From the NCBI GenBank assembly GCA_016710385.1, contig JADJVX010000012.1, positions 53,038-117,037 on the forward strand: DNA of 64,000 nt, in the 5' to 3' direction. Shown piece by piece: positions 48,147 to 56,863 of the stretch (within the stretch, counting starts at the first letter, position 1; every line of letters starts with the position of its first letter). Under the pieces are notes generated by a model that ran no database searches, was not told the origin of the DNA, and saw only the letters and a list, made by a program, of their open reading frames with translations. Source of the stretch: Actinomycetales bacterium (GTDB taxonomy: Bacteria > Actinomycetota > Actinomycetes > Actinomycetales > Dermatophilaceae). Position numbers and translations under genes: made by a program.

Positions 48147-50087
48147 ATGTCCGAGACGTCCCCACTCGCGGTCCCACTCGCCGCTGCGGCGAGTGACGGT
48201 CGTGGTGTTGAGGGCCCGTTCTCGGCGCATGCGCTCCGAGCAGCCTGGGCCGATGTCCTGGCCAACGATCTCGACGACGGCGTCCCCGCTCCCGGAGTCG
48301 TGCGATTCGCTGACGATGCTCAGGGCCAGTTGTCTCGGTTGCACCGGCAGCTTGCCGAGGGCAGCTACGTCCCGCAGCCCTTGACGGAACTTCCCATCCC
48401 GAAAGATGCCGACTGTGGCGGAGTCCGGCTGCTGCAAGTCCCGGCCGTCCGGGATCGGGTGGTGTCACGCGCGGCCCTGACCGCAATCGCCCCACGGGTT
48501 GACCGGCACCTGGGGCCGGCATCGTTCGCCTACCGCCCCGGCTTGGGCGTGGGCGACGCCGTCGAGATGGTCGTGGGCCTGCGGGAGAGCGGGCTCGGCT
48601 GGGTGCTGCGCACGGACGTCGACGATTGCTTTCCGACGACTCCGGTCGCGCTGGCGCGTCGACGGTTGGGCGCGCTCGTCGACGACGCGGCCGTGCTGGG
48701 GGTAGTGGACGCGCTCTTGGCTCGGCGGGTGATCGGCGCGGGTCGACGCGGCTCGCTCCCCTTGCGTGGGCTTGCTCAGGGCTGCGCCTTGTCCCCGGTC
48801 TTGAGCAACCTCGTGCTCATCGATCTCGATGAGGCACTCATGGATGCGGGGTTCCCCGTAGTGCGGTATGGCGACGATGTGCTCGTCGCCGCCCGTAGCG
48901 AAGCTGATGCTTGGGAGGCGGCCAGGGTGGCCTCCCATGCAGTAGAGGAGTTGGGAATGAGCCTGGGTGCCGACAAGACGGGTGTGATGTCTTTCGCTGA
49001 GGGGTTCACGTTCCTGGGTGAGGACTTCGGGCCGAGATATCCGCCGAGTCTGTCGGAGGTACGCATCGAGGAGCCTGAACGCAAGGTCGTGTATGCCGCG
49101 TCACAAGGCTCGGGATTGCGGGTCTCCAAAGGCCGGCTTCTGGTCGAATCGGCAGACGACCAGGAGCTGCTGAGCGTCCCGGTGAGCCAGGTCGGGCGGG
49201 TTGTCCTCTTCGGCGGCGTGGGCTTGAGCGCGGGGGTGCGTGCTTGGGCTGCCAGCAACGACGTTGACGTCGTGTTCGGGTCGCGCAATGGGGCATACCA
49301 AAGCTCGCTGGTCGCCGCAGGTGGAGGGAGCCGGGTGTCGAGGCTGCGCCGTCAAGTCGCTGTGTCGGGTTCGCCTGCGGCGTTGCCCATCGCCAGGGCG
49401 GTTGTCGAGGCCAAGATTGGCCACCAGATCGTGCTGCTGCGGCGGTTCAACGACCTGGAAGCCGCCGACGACACTCGGGCGGCGGTGGCGACGATGCGCG
49501 GGATGGCGCGCATGGTCACCGATTGCTCGACGCGTGACGAGCTCATGGGTGTGGAGGGCGCGGCCGCGGCGGCATACTTTCCTACTCTTGGGCGGCTCGT
49601 GCCGGAGGGGATGCGGTTTGTCAACAGGAGTCGCCAGCCGCCCATGGATGTCGTCAACTCGGGGCTTTCCTTCCTCTACACGGTCTTGCTCGGGGAGTGC
49701 GTCACCGCCCTGTATGCCGCGGGCCTCGAGCCTGCGCTGGGGCTGCTGCACAGTGACAAGGACGACCGGCCAAGCCTCGCCCTGGATCTGCAGGAGGAGT
49801 TCCGGCCGCTGATTGTCGACCAGGTGGTGGCCGAGGCCGCGCGGCAGGGCCGGCTCCTGCCTGAGCATGGTCGGGCCGAGTCGGGGCGTTCTGGGGTCTA
49901 CCTCACCAAGGCGGGTCGCCAGGTCCTCCTGGATGGGTACGAACGACGGATGCTGCGCAGCACCCGCGGGGCGTTGCCGGACTTCGCCGGCTCCTGGCGG
50001 CGACACCTCTATCGCCAGGCGCAACGGCTGCGGGCGGCCATCATGGATCCAGGCGTGGAATGGTCGGGCCTGTCATGGCGACCATGA
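48147..50087 (+). CDS. cas1: Reverse transcriptase-Cas1 fusion
   Basis: This 646-residue fusion supports spacer acquisition, potentially from RNA. Residues about 30-290 are a group II intron-like RT: SFAYRPGLG, catalytic LRTDVDDCFP, GLAQGCALSPVLSNLVL and the active-site box YGDD at 241-244. Residues about 300-646 are Cas1 with catalytic Glu470 (MGVEGAAAAAYF), His535 (LLHSDKDDRPSLALDLQEEFRPL) and the downstream acidic site. All RT and integrase residues are intact, so the enzyme should be active. No Cas6 domain is fused to it, but cas6 is the adjacent gene. It overlaps cas2 by four bases. Confidence 0.95.
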   Translation: MSETSPLAVPLAAAASDGRGVEGPFSAHALRAAWADVLANDLDDGVPAPGVVRFADDAQGQLSRLHRQLAEGSYVPQPLTELPIPKDADCGGVRLLQVPAVRDRVVSRAALTAIAPRVDRHLGPASFAYRPGLGVGDAVEMVVGLRESGLGWVLRTDVDDCFPTTPVALARRRLGALVDDAAVLGVVDALLARRVIGAGRRGSLPLRGLAQGCALSPVLSNLVLIDLDEALMDAGFPVVRYGDDVLVAARSEADAWEAARVASHAVEELGMSLGADKTGVMSFAEGFTFLGEDFGPRYPPSLSEVRIEEPERKVVYAASQGSGLRVSKGRLLVESADDQELLSVPVSQVGRVVLFGGVGLSAGVRAWAASNDVDVVFGSRNGAYQSSLVAAGGGSRVSRLRRQVAVSGSPAALPIARAVVEAKIGHQIVLLRRFNDLEAADDTRAAVATMRGMARMVTDCSTRDELMGVEGAAAAAYFPTLGRLVPEGMRFVNRSRQPPMDVVNSGLSFLYTVLLGECVTALYAAGLEPALGLLHSDKDDRPSLALDLQEEFRPLIVDQVVAEAARQGRLLPEHGRAESGRSGVYLTKAGRQVLLDGYERRMLRSTRGALPDFAGSWRRHLYRQAQRLRAAIMDPGVEWSGLSWRP

Positions 50088-50362
50088 CGGTGATCGCCGC
50101 GTATGACGTGGCCGCGGACTCCCGCCGGGCACGTCTTGCGGCTCTGCTGCAGGCTTATGGTGACCGAGTGCAGAAGTCGGTCTTCGTGGTGCGTGCTGGC
50201 GCCGCCGAGTTGGCGGAGCTGCGGATGCGGGCCGAGCAGCTGCTGGACCTGGACGTCGATTCGCTCTACTTCTACGCGCAGTGTGAACCCTGCTGGAGCG
50301 GGCAGGTGTGTCTGGGGCAGGCCCACGGCCCGGAGCGGGTGCTCTACTGGGCGTCGCTATGA
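50084..50362 (+). CDS. cas2: Cas2 (integration-complex subunit)
   Basis: This 92-residue ferredoxin-fold protein has the Cas2 start TVIAAYDVAADSRRARLAALLQAYGDRVQKSVFVV with the conserved Asp after AAY. It bridges two Cas1 dimers in the integrase. ATG 50084 overlaps the RT-Cas1 stop (ATGA), as elsewhere in this operon; ATG 50075 is an alternative. The leader of CRISPR array 1 begins about 30 bases after its stop. Confidence 0.92.
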   Translation: MTVIAAYDVAADSRRARLAALLQAYGDRVQKSVFVVRAGAAELAELRMRAEQLLDLDVDSLYFYAQCEPCWSGQVCLGQAHGPERVLYWASL

Positions 50363-50389
50363 GCGTGCGCGTCGGTGGCTGCGCGTCGG

Positions 50390-50556
50390 AGGGGGTGTGT
50401 TGGCGGACTGCGCCGAAGGGCGTCGGGTGTGTAGGCCTCTGACCAGCGCAAACGTCCATTTCGGGGCGCGCAGGGGGGCACCTGGAGGGCTGCCTGGGGT
50501 CGGGTGTGAAAACGGACATCGTTTGTGCTGGTCAGAGGCCCGCTGGAGACGATAGG
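50390..50556 (+). promoter_or_regulatory. Leader of CRISPR array 1
   Basis: This 167-base stretch is closely similar to the region before array 2 (58167-58332). Shared blocks are GTGTGTTGGCGGAC, GTCGGGTGTGTAGGCCTCTG, GGTCGGGTGTGAAAACGGAC and CGATAGG just before the first repeat. It contains an inverted repeat, CCTCTGACCAGCGCAAACG (50436-50454) and CGTTTGTGCTGGTCAGAGG (50520-50538), 18 of 19 bases complementary. It should hold the array promoter and the Cas1-Cas2 docking site. Confidence 0.85.
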
Positions 50557-52887
50557 GTTCCGCTGTACGTCTCGCACGACAGCGAATAGAAACGCCGGGG
50601 ATTAAGACGTGAATCCCCACCGCGACGTTCCGCTGTACGTCTCGCACGACAGCGAATAGAAACACGAACGTAAACTGCTCAGAACGGGGCGCGTTCTTAG
50701 TCCGAAGGTTCCGCTGTACGTCTCGCACGACAGCGAATAGAAACATAACCAGCTAGGCCAGTCTTTAATGTCAGACTGGTTCCGCTGTACGTCTCGCACG
50801 ACAGCGAATAGAAACCGTGTCCCACTTGGGTGTCTTGGGTCCGAAATCGGTCCATGTTCCGCTGTACGTCTCGCACGACAGCGAATAGAAACGCCTGTGC
50901 CTCACGGAGTCGAGACTCCATGTTGGCGAGTTCCGCTGTACGTCTCGCACGACAGCGAATAGAAACTGCTGAACCCACCCGCGATCCGACGATCCGGCCG
51001 CCAGTTCCGCTGTACGTCTCGCACGACAGCGAATAGAAACCTTGGGAGCCGAAGCTCACTCCAGTTTGATCTCACTGTTCCGCTGTACGTCTCGCACGAC
51101 AGCGAATAGAAACAGCCGGTGTTCGGTGCGTCACCGAAATTGACGCCCCGTTCCGCTGTACGTCTCGCACGACAGCGAATAGAAACCCCAGCCGAAGCCG
51201 GAACGAGCCTTGTAGCGGTTCCGCTGTACGTCTCGCACGACAGCGAATAGAAACCAGTCGCCACCCAAACTTTATGAGGCTCTCAACCTCCCTCGTTCCG
51301 CTGTACGTCTCGCACGACAGCGAATAGAAACCCCTCTCGGGGCAGCTCGACGACCTCGGCACCGCACAGTTCCGCTGTACGTCTCGCACGGCAGCGAATA
51401 GAAACAGCCGTGCGCTTGCGCGCCGCGGCCGGGGTGGTCGTGTTCCGCTGTACGTCTCGCACGACAGCGAATAGAAACCGACGGGCCTGGACCTGGGGGT
51501 CCAGACCCGTCATCGTGGTTCCGCTGTACGTCTCGCACGACAGCGAATAGAAACCCGGCGCAGCCGGCGGCGTTGAGGCCGTCGTCGGTGTTCCGCTGTA
51601 CGTCTCGCACGACAGCGAATAGAAACTCAGCCGATCCCGAAGGGCACTAGCGCCTCCTGGATGTTCCGCTGTACGTCTCGCACGACAGCGAATAGAAACT
51701 CGCGGGCCCACTTGCCAGCAACGGTGTGGGCAAGTTCCGCTGTACGTCTCGCACGACAGCGAATAGAAACCCCAGCCTTCGTCGGTGTCGACCATCTCGC
51801 CGAAGGGTTCCGCTGTACGTCTCGCACGACAGCGAATAGAAACGCTTCGGGGTTGGTGTCGCGGCCGGAGTCTTGGGTGGTTCCGCTGTACGTCTCGCAC
51901 GACAGCGAATAGAAACGGGCAGCGACTGGAGCTGCCAGGACACGTCCAGGTTCCGCTGTACGTCTCGCACGACAGCGAATAGAAACTGGGTCCTCCACTG
52001 TGCGTGGGCGCCGAGGACGGCGTCGTTCCGCTGTACGTCTCGCACGACAGCGAATAGAAACGAAGGCGGCGGTGGCCGTGTGGGCCTCAGCCTTCTGGTT
52101 CCGCTGTACGTCTCGCACGACAGCGAATAGAAACCCGGGGTAGACGTCGGCGACGCCACGCTTTTCGTGTTCCGCTGTACGTCTCGCATGACAGCGAATA
52201 GAAACTGCCACGGGGCGATGGCTCATTTTTTTATCCTCGGTGTTCCGCTGTACGTCTCGCACGACAGCGAATAGAAACTTGGCGAAGGCGGCGGGGGACG
52301 GGACGGTCTGGTTCCGCTGTACGTCTCGCACGACAGCGAATAGAAACGTGTCAGCCGGAGGCGTGACCGGGCATCCGCCGTTGTTCCGCTGCACGTCTCG
52401 CACGACAGCGAATAGAAACGTGGACGAACTTGTCCGCCCAACCTGCAGCGACGACCAGTTCCGCTGTACGTCTCGCACGACAGCGAATAGAAACCTCTCC
52501 TCTGCATAGTTTTGTCTGGGAAACTATGAAACCGGTTCCGCTGTACGTCTCGCACGCAGCGAATAGAAACGCCGCCGTCTTGGAGGCGGCGAGGCCGTAA
52601 GCGAGCTTGCGTTCCGCTGTACGTCTCGCACGACAGCGGATAGAAACCACTCAATCGCGGGTCCGTCCTCGCGGTGGCGTTTGCCATCCCGTTCCGCTGT
52701 AGGTCGCGTACGACAGCGAATTGAAACCCGATGGGGCTCCCACTGTCAGTTCCCGTGTAGGTAGTGCCCGAAGAAGGTTCCGCTGTACGTCGCGCACGGC
52801 GACGGACAGAAACAGTGCGCATAGACCGTAGGCGGGCGGGGCTGCGGGGGGTTCCGCTGTACGTCTCGCACGAAAGCGAGCAGCGGC
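50557..52887 (+). CRISPR. CRISPR array 1: 32 repeats of 37 bp
   Basis: The repeat begins GTTCCGCTGTACGTCTCGCA and ends CGACAGCGAATAGAAAC. Thirty-two copies start at 50557 and repeat roughly every 70-80 bases; spacers are about 33-48 bases and all look distinct. Copies are near identical up to about 52500. The last five degrade: 52535 lacks one base, 52611 has one change, and 52692, 52777 and 52851 have several, which marks the trailer end and orients the array away from cas2. The final copy lacks the GAAAC end. The A-rich 3' end of the repeat fits the 5' tag of type III crRNAs. Confidence 0.98.
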
Positions 52888-52973
52888 CCAGGTCCCTGCA
52901 AAGGGCGGTTGGGACTCTGTCCGTCAGGGTGAGCGAGGGTCTTGAAAGACGGTTCAGCAGGAGGACGAACTGC

Positions 52974-54191
52974 ATGTGTACTCGAGACAGCGCGCCGTCG
53001 ACTCCACCGCCCCGCGGTCAGCCGACGGGAATGGTGGAGCAAGGGAAGTTGACGGCCTCCGCGCTACCGAATTCCGCGCAGCCGGCCGGCATACCTGCCC
53101 AGTCGGGGTCCGGTCACGAACCAGAGGCACCGCACGCAGGCACCACCGCGCCCGCACCCGCGGCAGCAAGGCGCGCCCTCGGATCTGCCGCGTCGCTGAT
53201 CCGACAAGCAATCCGAGGACGGATGCCGCGGGCCGTCGTCATCGGTTTGGTCGCGCTCGGGCTGATCCTCATCGGAGCGGGGATCGGGCGGCTGCTCTTC
53301 CCTGTCCGTGCCCCCGGGGAGACCAGCCCCATCGTCATCCCGACGGCATCGCCGGGAGACCGGTCGGGCGTGGTCATGCCCGACATCTCGGGACTCACCG
53401 TCGACCACGCCACGCGTGTCCTCTCAGACGCCGGCCTGCTGCGTCCGGCGGTCGCCTCCGAAACCATCCCGCAGGCCGGCCCGGCTGGCCTGGTCGTCGT
53501 GCAGACCCCGGCTGCAGGCAGCAGCGTTCCCTCCCCGGAGGGGGTCGCGGTAGCCCTCAAGGTGTCTGGTCCCGGCGCCATTCCCGATCTCAGCGGCAAG
53601 ACTCTCGACGCCGCGCGCGACGCGCTGTCGAGCCTCGGTGTCGTTCCGACGATCGATGAGGTCGTCAAGCCCGACCAGGCTCCCGGAGTGGTCATCGCCA
53701 CCGTGCCGGCCGCCGGGCAACCGCTGGCGCCCCAAGTCACCGTCAGTGTCGCCACCGCTGGCGACGGGATCTATCTCAGCGATGTCCGGGACGTCTCGCG
53801 CAGCGGCTGCGGCAAGTCCAGCTCCGAAGTGGCCAACGGCCAAACCATGCGTTCCGCGTTGGTATGCACCGCGAGCGCCCGCACCGCGGCCAGCGCGGAA
53901 TACACGCTGGGGCGACATGCCGTGGTCCTCGACGCCCAGCTCGGGATCAGTGATCGAGCTTCGGCACCTGGACCTGCCACGGTCACCATCCTCGCCGACG
54001 GCGCCAAGGCCGGCAGCGTCACTGTCGCTCCGGGAGCCCTCACGCCCGTCCACCTGTCCATGGCCGGAGTGCTTCGCCTGCGATTGGAGGTCACGACCAC
54101 CTCGACGAGTGGTCTTCCCGTCGTGCTCGGTGAGGTCCGCGTCGTCGGAGCCCCCGATGACATCGCACTCCTGGCCGCCCAGAACGGCTGA
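52974..54191 (+). CDS. Membrane-anchored PASTA-domain protein with NPCBM-like C terminus
   Basis: This 405-residue protein has a Pro/Ala-rich cytoplasmic N terminus (about 80 residues), one membrane helix (AVVIGLVALGLILIGAGIG), two PASTA domains (about 130-200, VVMPDISGLTVDHATRVLSD, and 200-265, AIPDLSGKTLDAARDALSSL) and a beta-rich C-terminal domain resembling NPCBM carbohydrate-binding modules. PASTA domains bind peptidoglycan. No kinase domain is attached. ATG 52974 has GGAGG nine bases upstream; the open frame continues upstream only through decayed CRISPR repeats. It is followed two bases later by a vWA-SGNH gene. Confidence 0.75.
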   Translation: MCTRDSAPSTPPPRGQPTGMVEQGKLTASALPNSAQPAGIPAQSGSGHEPEAPHAGTTAPAPAAARRALGSAASLIRQAIRGRMPRAVVIGLVALGLILIGAGIGRLLFPVRAPGETSPIVIPTASPGDRSGVVMPDISGLTVDHATRVLSDAGLLRPAVASETIPQAGPAGLVVVQTPAAGSSVPSPEGVAVALKVSGPGAIPDLSGKTLDAARDALSSLGVVPTIDEVVKPDQAPGVVIATVPAAGQPLAPQVTVSVATAGDGIYLSDVRDVSRSGCGKSSSEVANGQTMRSALVCTASARTAASAEYTLGRHAVVLDAQLGISDRASAPGPATVTILADGAKAGSVTVAPGALTPVHLSMAGVLRLRLEVTTTSTSGLPVVLGEVRVVGAPDDIALLAAQNG

Positions 54192-54193
54192 CC

Positions 54194-56827
54194 ATGCCGG
54201 CTCGCCTCAGTTCCGTGTCACCGACGCTTCGGTATGCCGTCCGCCTGCGCGCCCTCTTGGCCCCTGCGGTGCTGTCCATGGTCTTCCTCACGGCCCCGGC
54301 AGTCTCGGCCGAGCCACCGGCATCCAGCCAGGGACATTCTGCAAGCGCGGCCGGCCCCGGGCAGGCGGCCGCCGCACCCTCGGCGTCGGCGTCGGCGCCA
54401 GCGCAGACGGTGCCCCCGCCGCTGTACCTGCTCATGGACACGTCCGGATCGATGAAGGATGGCAAGCCGGACTCCAAACTCACCCTCGCCAAGCGAGCGG
54501 CATACGCGATCATCCGCGACCTACCTGCCAACCAACAGGTGACCCTCGTCAACTACCCCGGAGTGTGGACGGTCAAGCCCATCGAGGGGTGCTCCACCGG
54601 CGAGGTGCGCTTCGGGCCGGCTGTGGCCGACAAGGCCAAGCTTGCAGCCGAGATCCGCAGCATGGTCGCCGACGGGGGCACGCCGACCGGGCCGGCGCTG
54701 CAGGCCGTCGGGCGCGCCTTCGTGGCGTCGGGCGCCACGGGCGGGATCGTCATGCTGCTCAGCGACGGCGAAGCCAATTGCGGCACCACTGACGTGTGCA
54801 CGGTCGCAAAAGACTTGCGAGACAAGGGGCTTGAGCTGACCGTCAACACGGTGGCCTTGGATCTCAGCGACGAGGGCGCCAAACAGCTCGAGTGCATCGC
54901 CAACGCCACGGGCGGCAAGGCAGTCCGCGTCGACAAGGACGGCAACCTCACCGAGGCGATGACCACAGCAGCCGGAGCAAAAGTGAGTGTCACGGTGCAC
55001 GCACCCCCGGCCCTGGAAGCGGTGACAGGTCAGCGCGATCTCGGCTCCGCCAACCAGATCGCCGTGGTCGTGACCTCGACCGGAGCCGTCCCCGCCAGGG
55101 ACGTTCGGGTAACGCTTACCATCGCCGACGCGAACGGCAGGCCCGGGGCGGCATACGTGCCTCATCCGGTCCGGCACCTGGGCACCCTGGGCGGCGCGGT
55201 GACGACTGCGACCGCGAGTTTCCAGCCGCGCCCCCTCGCGGGCACTCCCAGTCCGCTGACCTGGGCCGCCACGGTCACCACCGGGCAGGCGACGCCGCTG
55301 GTCTTCACGGGCACGCTCGACCTCAGCGACTCGGCCAAGCTCGTCACGGCTGGCCCCTTGTTGACCGAGGCCAAGCACGTCGTCATCCTCGGCGACTCCT
55401 ACTCGTCAGGTGAGGGCGGGACGGACTACGACGCCGATGCCGACGGCAAGCGCCAGTCCGGCGAATACCTGTGCCATCGCTCTGCCCACGCGTATGGCCG
55501 CCAGTTGTTTAGCGCGTCCCAGGACGCGCCGTTCGGCGCGAGCACGGCCACCCTGACCATGCTGGCCTGCTCGGGCGCCGTCACCGACGACCTCGTGATG
55601 TATCAGCACGTCTTCGACATCCAGCCTCAGCTCACTCGGCTCAAAGACCTTGCGACCAAAGACAATCCGCCCGATCTTGTCCTGCTGACCCTCGGCGGCA
55701 ACGACGCGAAGTTCGCAGACTTCGTGACCGCGTGCGTGGCGACAGGCGTCCTGGTCGACGGGCGCAGTCTCACGACGTGGTACCCCTGTCGGGCGGATCC
55801 GAACTCGCGGTTCACCCCGGACGTCGAGCACTACCTCGTCACCAGCACACTCATCGCTGATCTGAAGGCTCGCTACCGCGACATCGACGCCGTCATCAAT
55901 GCGCCCGAGGTCACCGCCCGGCGTGGGGGACGGGTCGCCCAGATCGTCGTCCTGCCCTATGTCAATCCCCTGCCACCTCCGGAGCGGCTGCGGGCTGGGT
56001 GCTTCTTCGGGCTCGCGGAGTACGAGGCATCCATGGCTGAGGACCTCATCACCAAGGTCAACGGCGCAGTCGCGACCGCGGTGCAGACCATGCAAGCGGA
56101 GGGTATGCCGGTGCGCTACGTTGCGCCGATCGTCGAGTCCTTCCAGGACGGGCACACCATCTGTGACGAGCAGGCGGCGGTGCGCGTCGACTCGGTGCTG
56201 TGGCGGAAGCTTCTTGATGCCAACCCGCTGGTGGACAGGCAGTACGCCCGTGAGTTGATGCACCCGAACGAGCTGGGCTACCACCTCGAGGCCCAGACGC
56301 TCATCGAGTGGTCGCGCACGCAGCCCGCAAACTGGACCACACCGCATACCCCGAGCCAGGTGGGCTTGGAGCTGGAGCAGCCCTACACCGTCTGGGTTCG
56401 ACGATCGACCAGCCCCTACGCCCTGGCTCCGCTCGATCTCGGACCGCGGATCCCCGAACCCCAAGACCGGCTGCTCGACTGCGAGCCGGTCTTCGGGGTG
56501 TCGCAGTGCGAGACCATCAAGAAGACCAAGCTGCGGATGGTGCACGTCGAGAGCGAGGCGCGATACCTCGGCACCTCCTGGGGCGGCGGTCCCGACGGCC
56601 TCGGTGACCTCGGGGAGATCGCCCTGCCGGCAGACCTGCCGCCGGGGGAACATACGCTGGTCCTGTATGCCGTCGACGCCGCGGGCGGTGTTCAACGTTT
56701 CACCGCGCCAATCCACGTCTATCCCCAGGGGACGCGTGACTCGATACGACTGGTATTCGCCGGCCTGCTGCTCGTCCTCGTTGGGGTTGGCTACGGGGCT
56801 CTGCGCCGCAAGCGGACGGCTGAGTGA
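54194..56827 (+). CDS. Secreted vWA-SGNH hydrolase surface protein
   Basis: This 877-residue exported protein has a signal peptide (LLAPAVLSMVFLTAPAVSA), a low-complexity linker and a von Willebrand A domain at about 75-255 with the MIDAS motif DTSGSM and a later LSDGEAN. A beta-rich spacer leads to an SGNH/GDSL hydrolase at about 395-720, with Ser in GDSYSSGEG, Gly-Asn in TLGGNDAKF and the catalytic Asp/His region MHPNELGYH. It ends with one membrane helix (LVFAGLLLVLVGVGYGAL) and basic residues, so the body faces outward. A lipid, glycan or peptidoglycan esterase is likely. It lies between a PASTA protein and TIR-SAVED. Confidence 0.78.
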   Translation: MPARLSSVSPTLRYAVRLRALLAPAVLSMVFLTAPAVSAEPPASSQGHSASAAGPGQAAAAPSASASAPAQTVPPPLYLLMDTSGSMKDGKPDSKLTLAKRAAYAIIRDLPANQQVTLVNYPGVWTVKPIEGCSTGEVRFGPAVADKAKLAAEIRSMVADGGTPTGPALQAVGRAFVASGATGGIVMLLSDGEANCGTTDVCTVAKDLRDKGLELTVNTVALDLSDEGAKQLECIANATGGKAVRVDKDGNLTEAMTTAAGAKVSVTVHAPPALEAVTGQRDLGSANQIAVVVTSTGAVPARDVRVTLTIADANGRPGAAYVPHPVRHLGTLGGAVTTATASFQPRPLAGTPSPLTWAATVTTGQATPLVFTGTLDLSDSAKLVTAGPLLTEAKHVVILGDSYSSGEGGTDYDADADGKRQSGEYLCHRSAHAYGRQLFSASQDAPFGASTATLTMLACSGAVTDDLVMYQHVFDIQPQLTRLKDLATKDNPPDLVLLTLGGNDAKFADFVTACVATGVLVDGRSLTTWYPCRADPNSRFTPDVEHYLVTSTLIADLKARYRDIDAVINAPEVTARRGGRVAQIVVLPYVNPLPPPERLRAGCFFGLAEYEASMAEDLITKVNGAVATAVQTMQAEGMPVRYVAPIVESFQDGHTICDEQAAVRVDSVLWRKLLDANPLVDRQYARELMHPNELGYHLEAQTLIEWSRTQPANWTTPHTPSQVGLELEQPYTVWVRRSTSPYALAPLDLGPRIPEPQDRLLDCEPVFGVSQCETIKKTKLRMVHVESEARYLGTSWGGGPDGLGDLGEIALPADLPPGEHTLVLYAVDAAGGVQRFTAPIHVYPQGTRDSIRLVFAGLLLVLVGVGYGALRRKRTAE

Positions 56828-56863
56828 TCTCCTCGATTGGCCAGAGAAGGGTGATGTGAAGCC

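Noticed and set aside
48147..49050. A group II intron at the reverse-transcriptase domain
   Set aside because: The RT frame continues directly into an intact Cas1 domain with no maturase or endonuclease domain and no sign of intron RNA ends.
50697..52975. Long open frames on both strands across CRISPR array 1 (and again over array 2)
   Set aside because: They are repeat translations recurring with the 37-bp repeat and have no start context or domain; the DNA is explained by the arrays.
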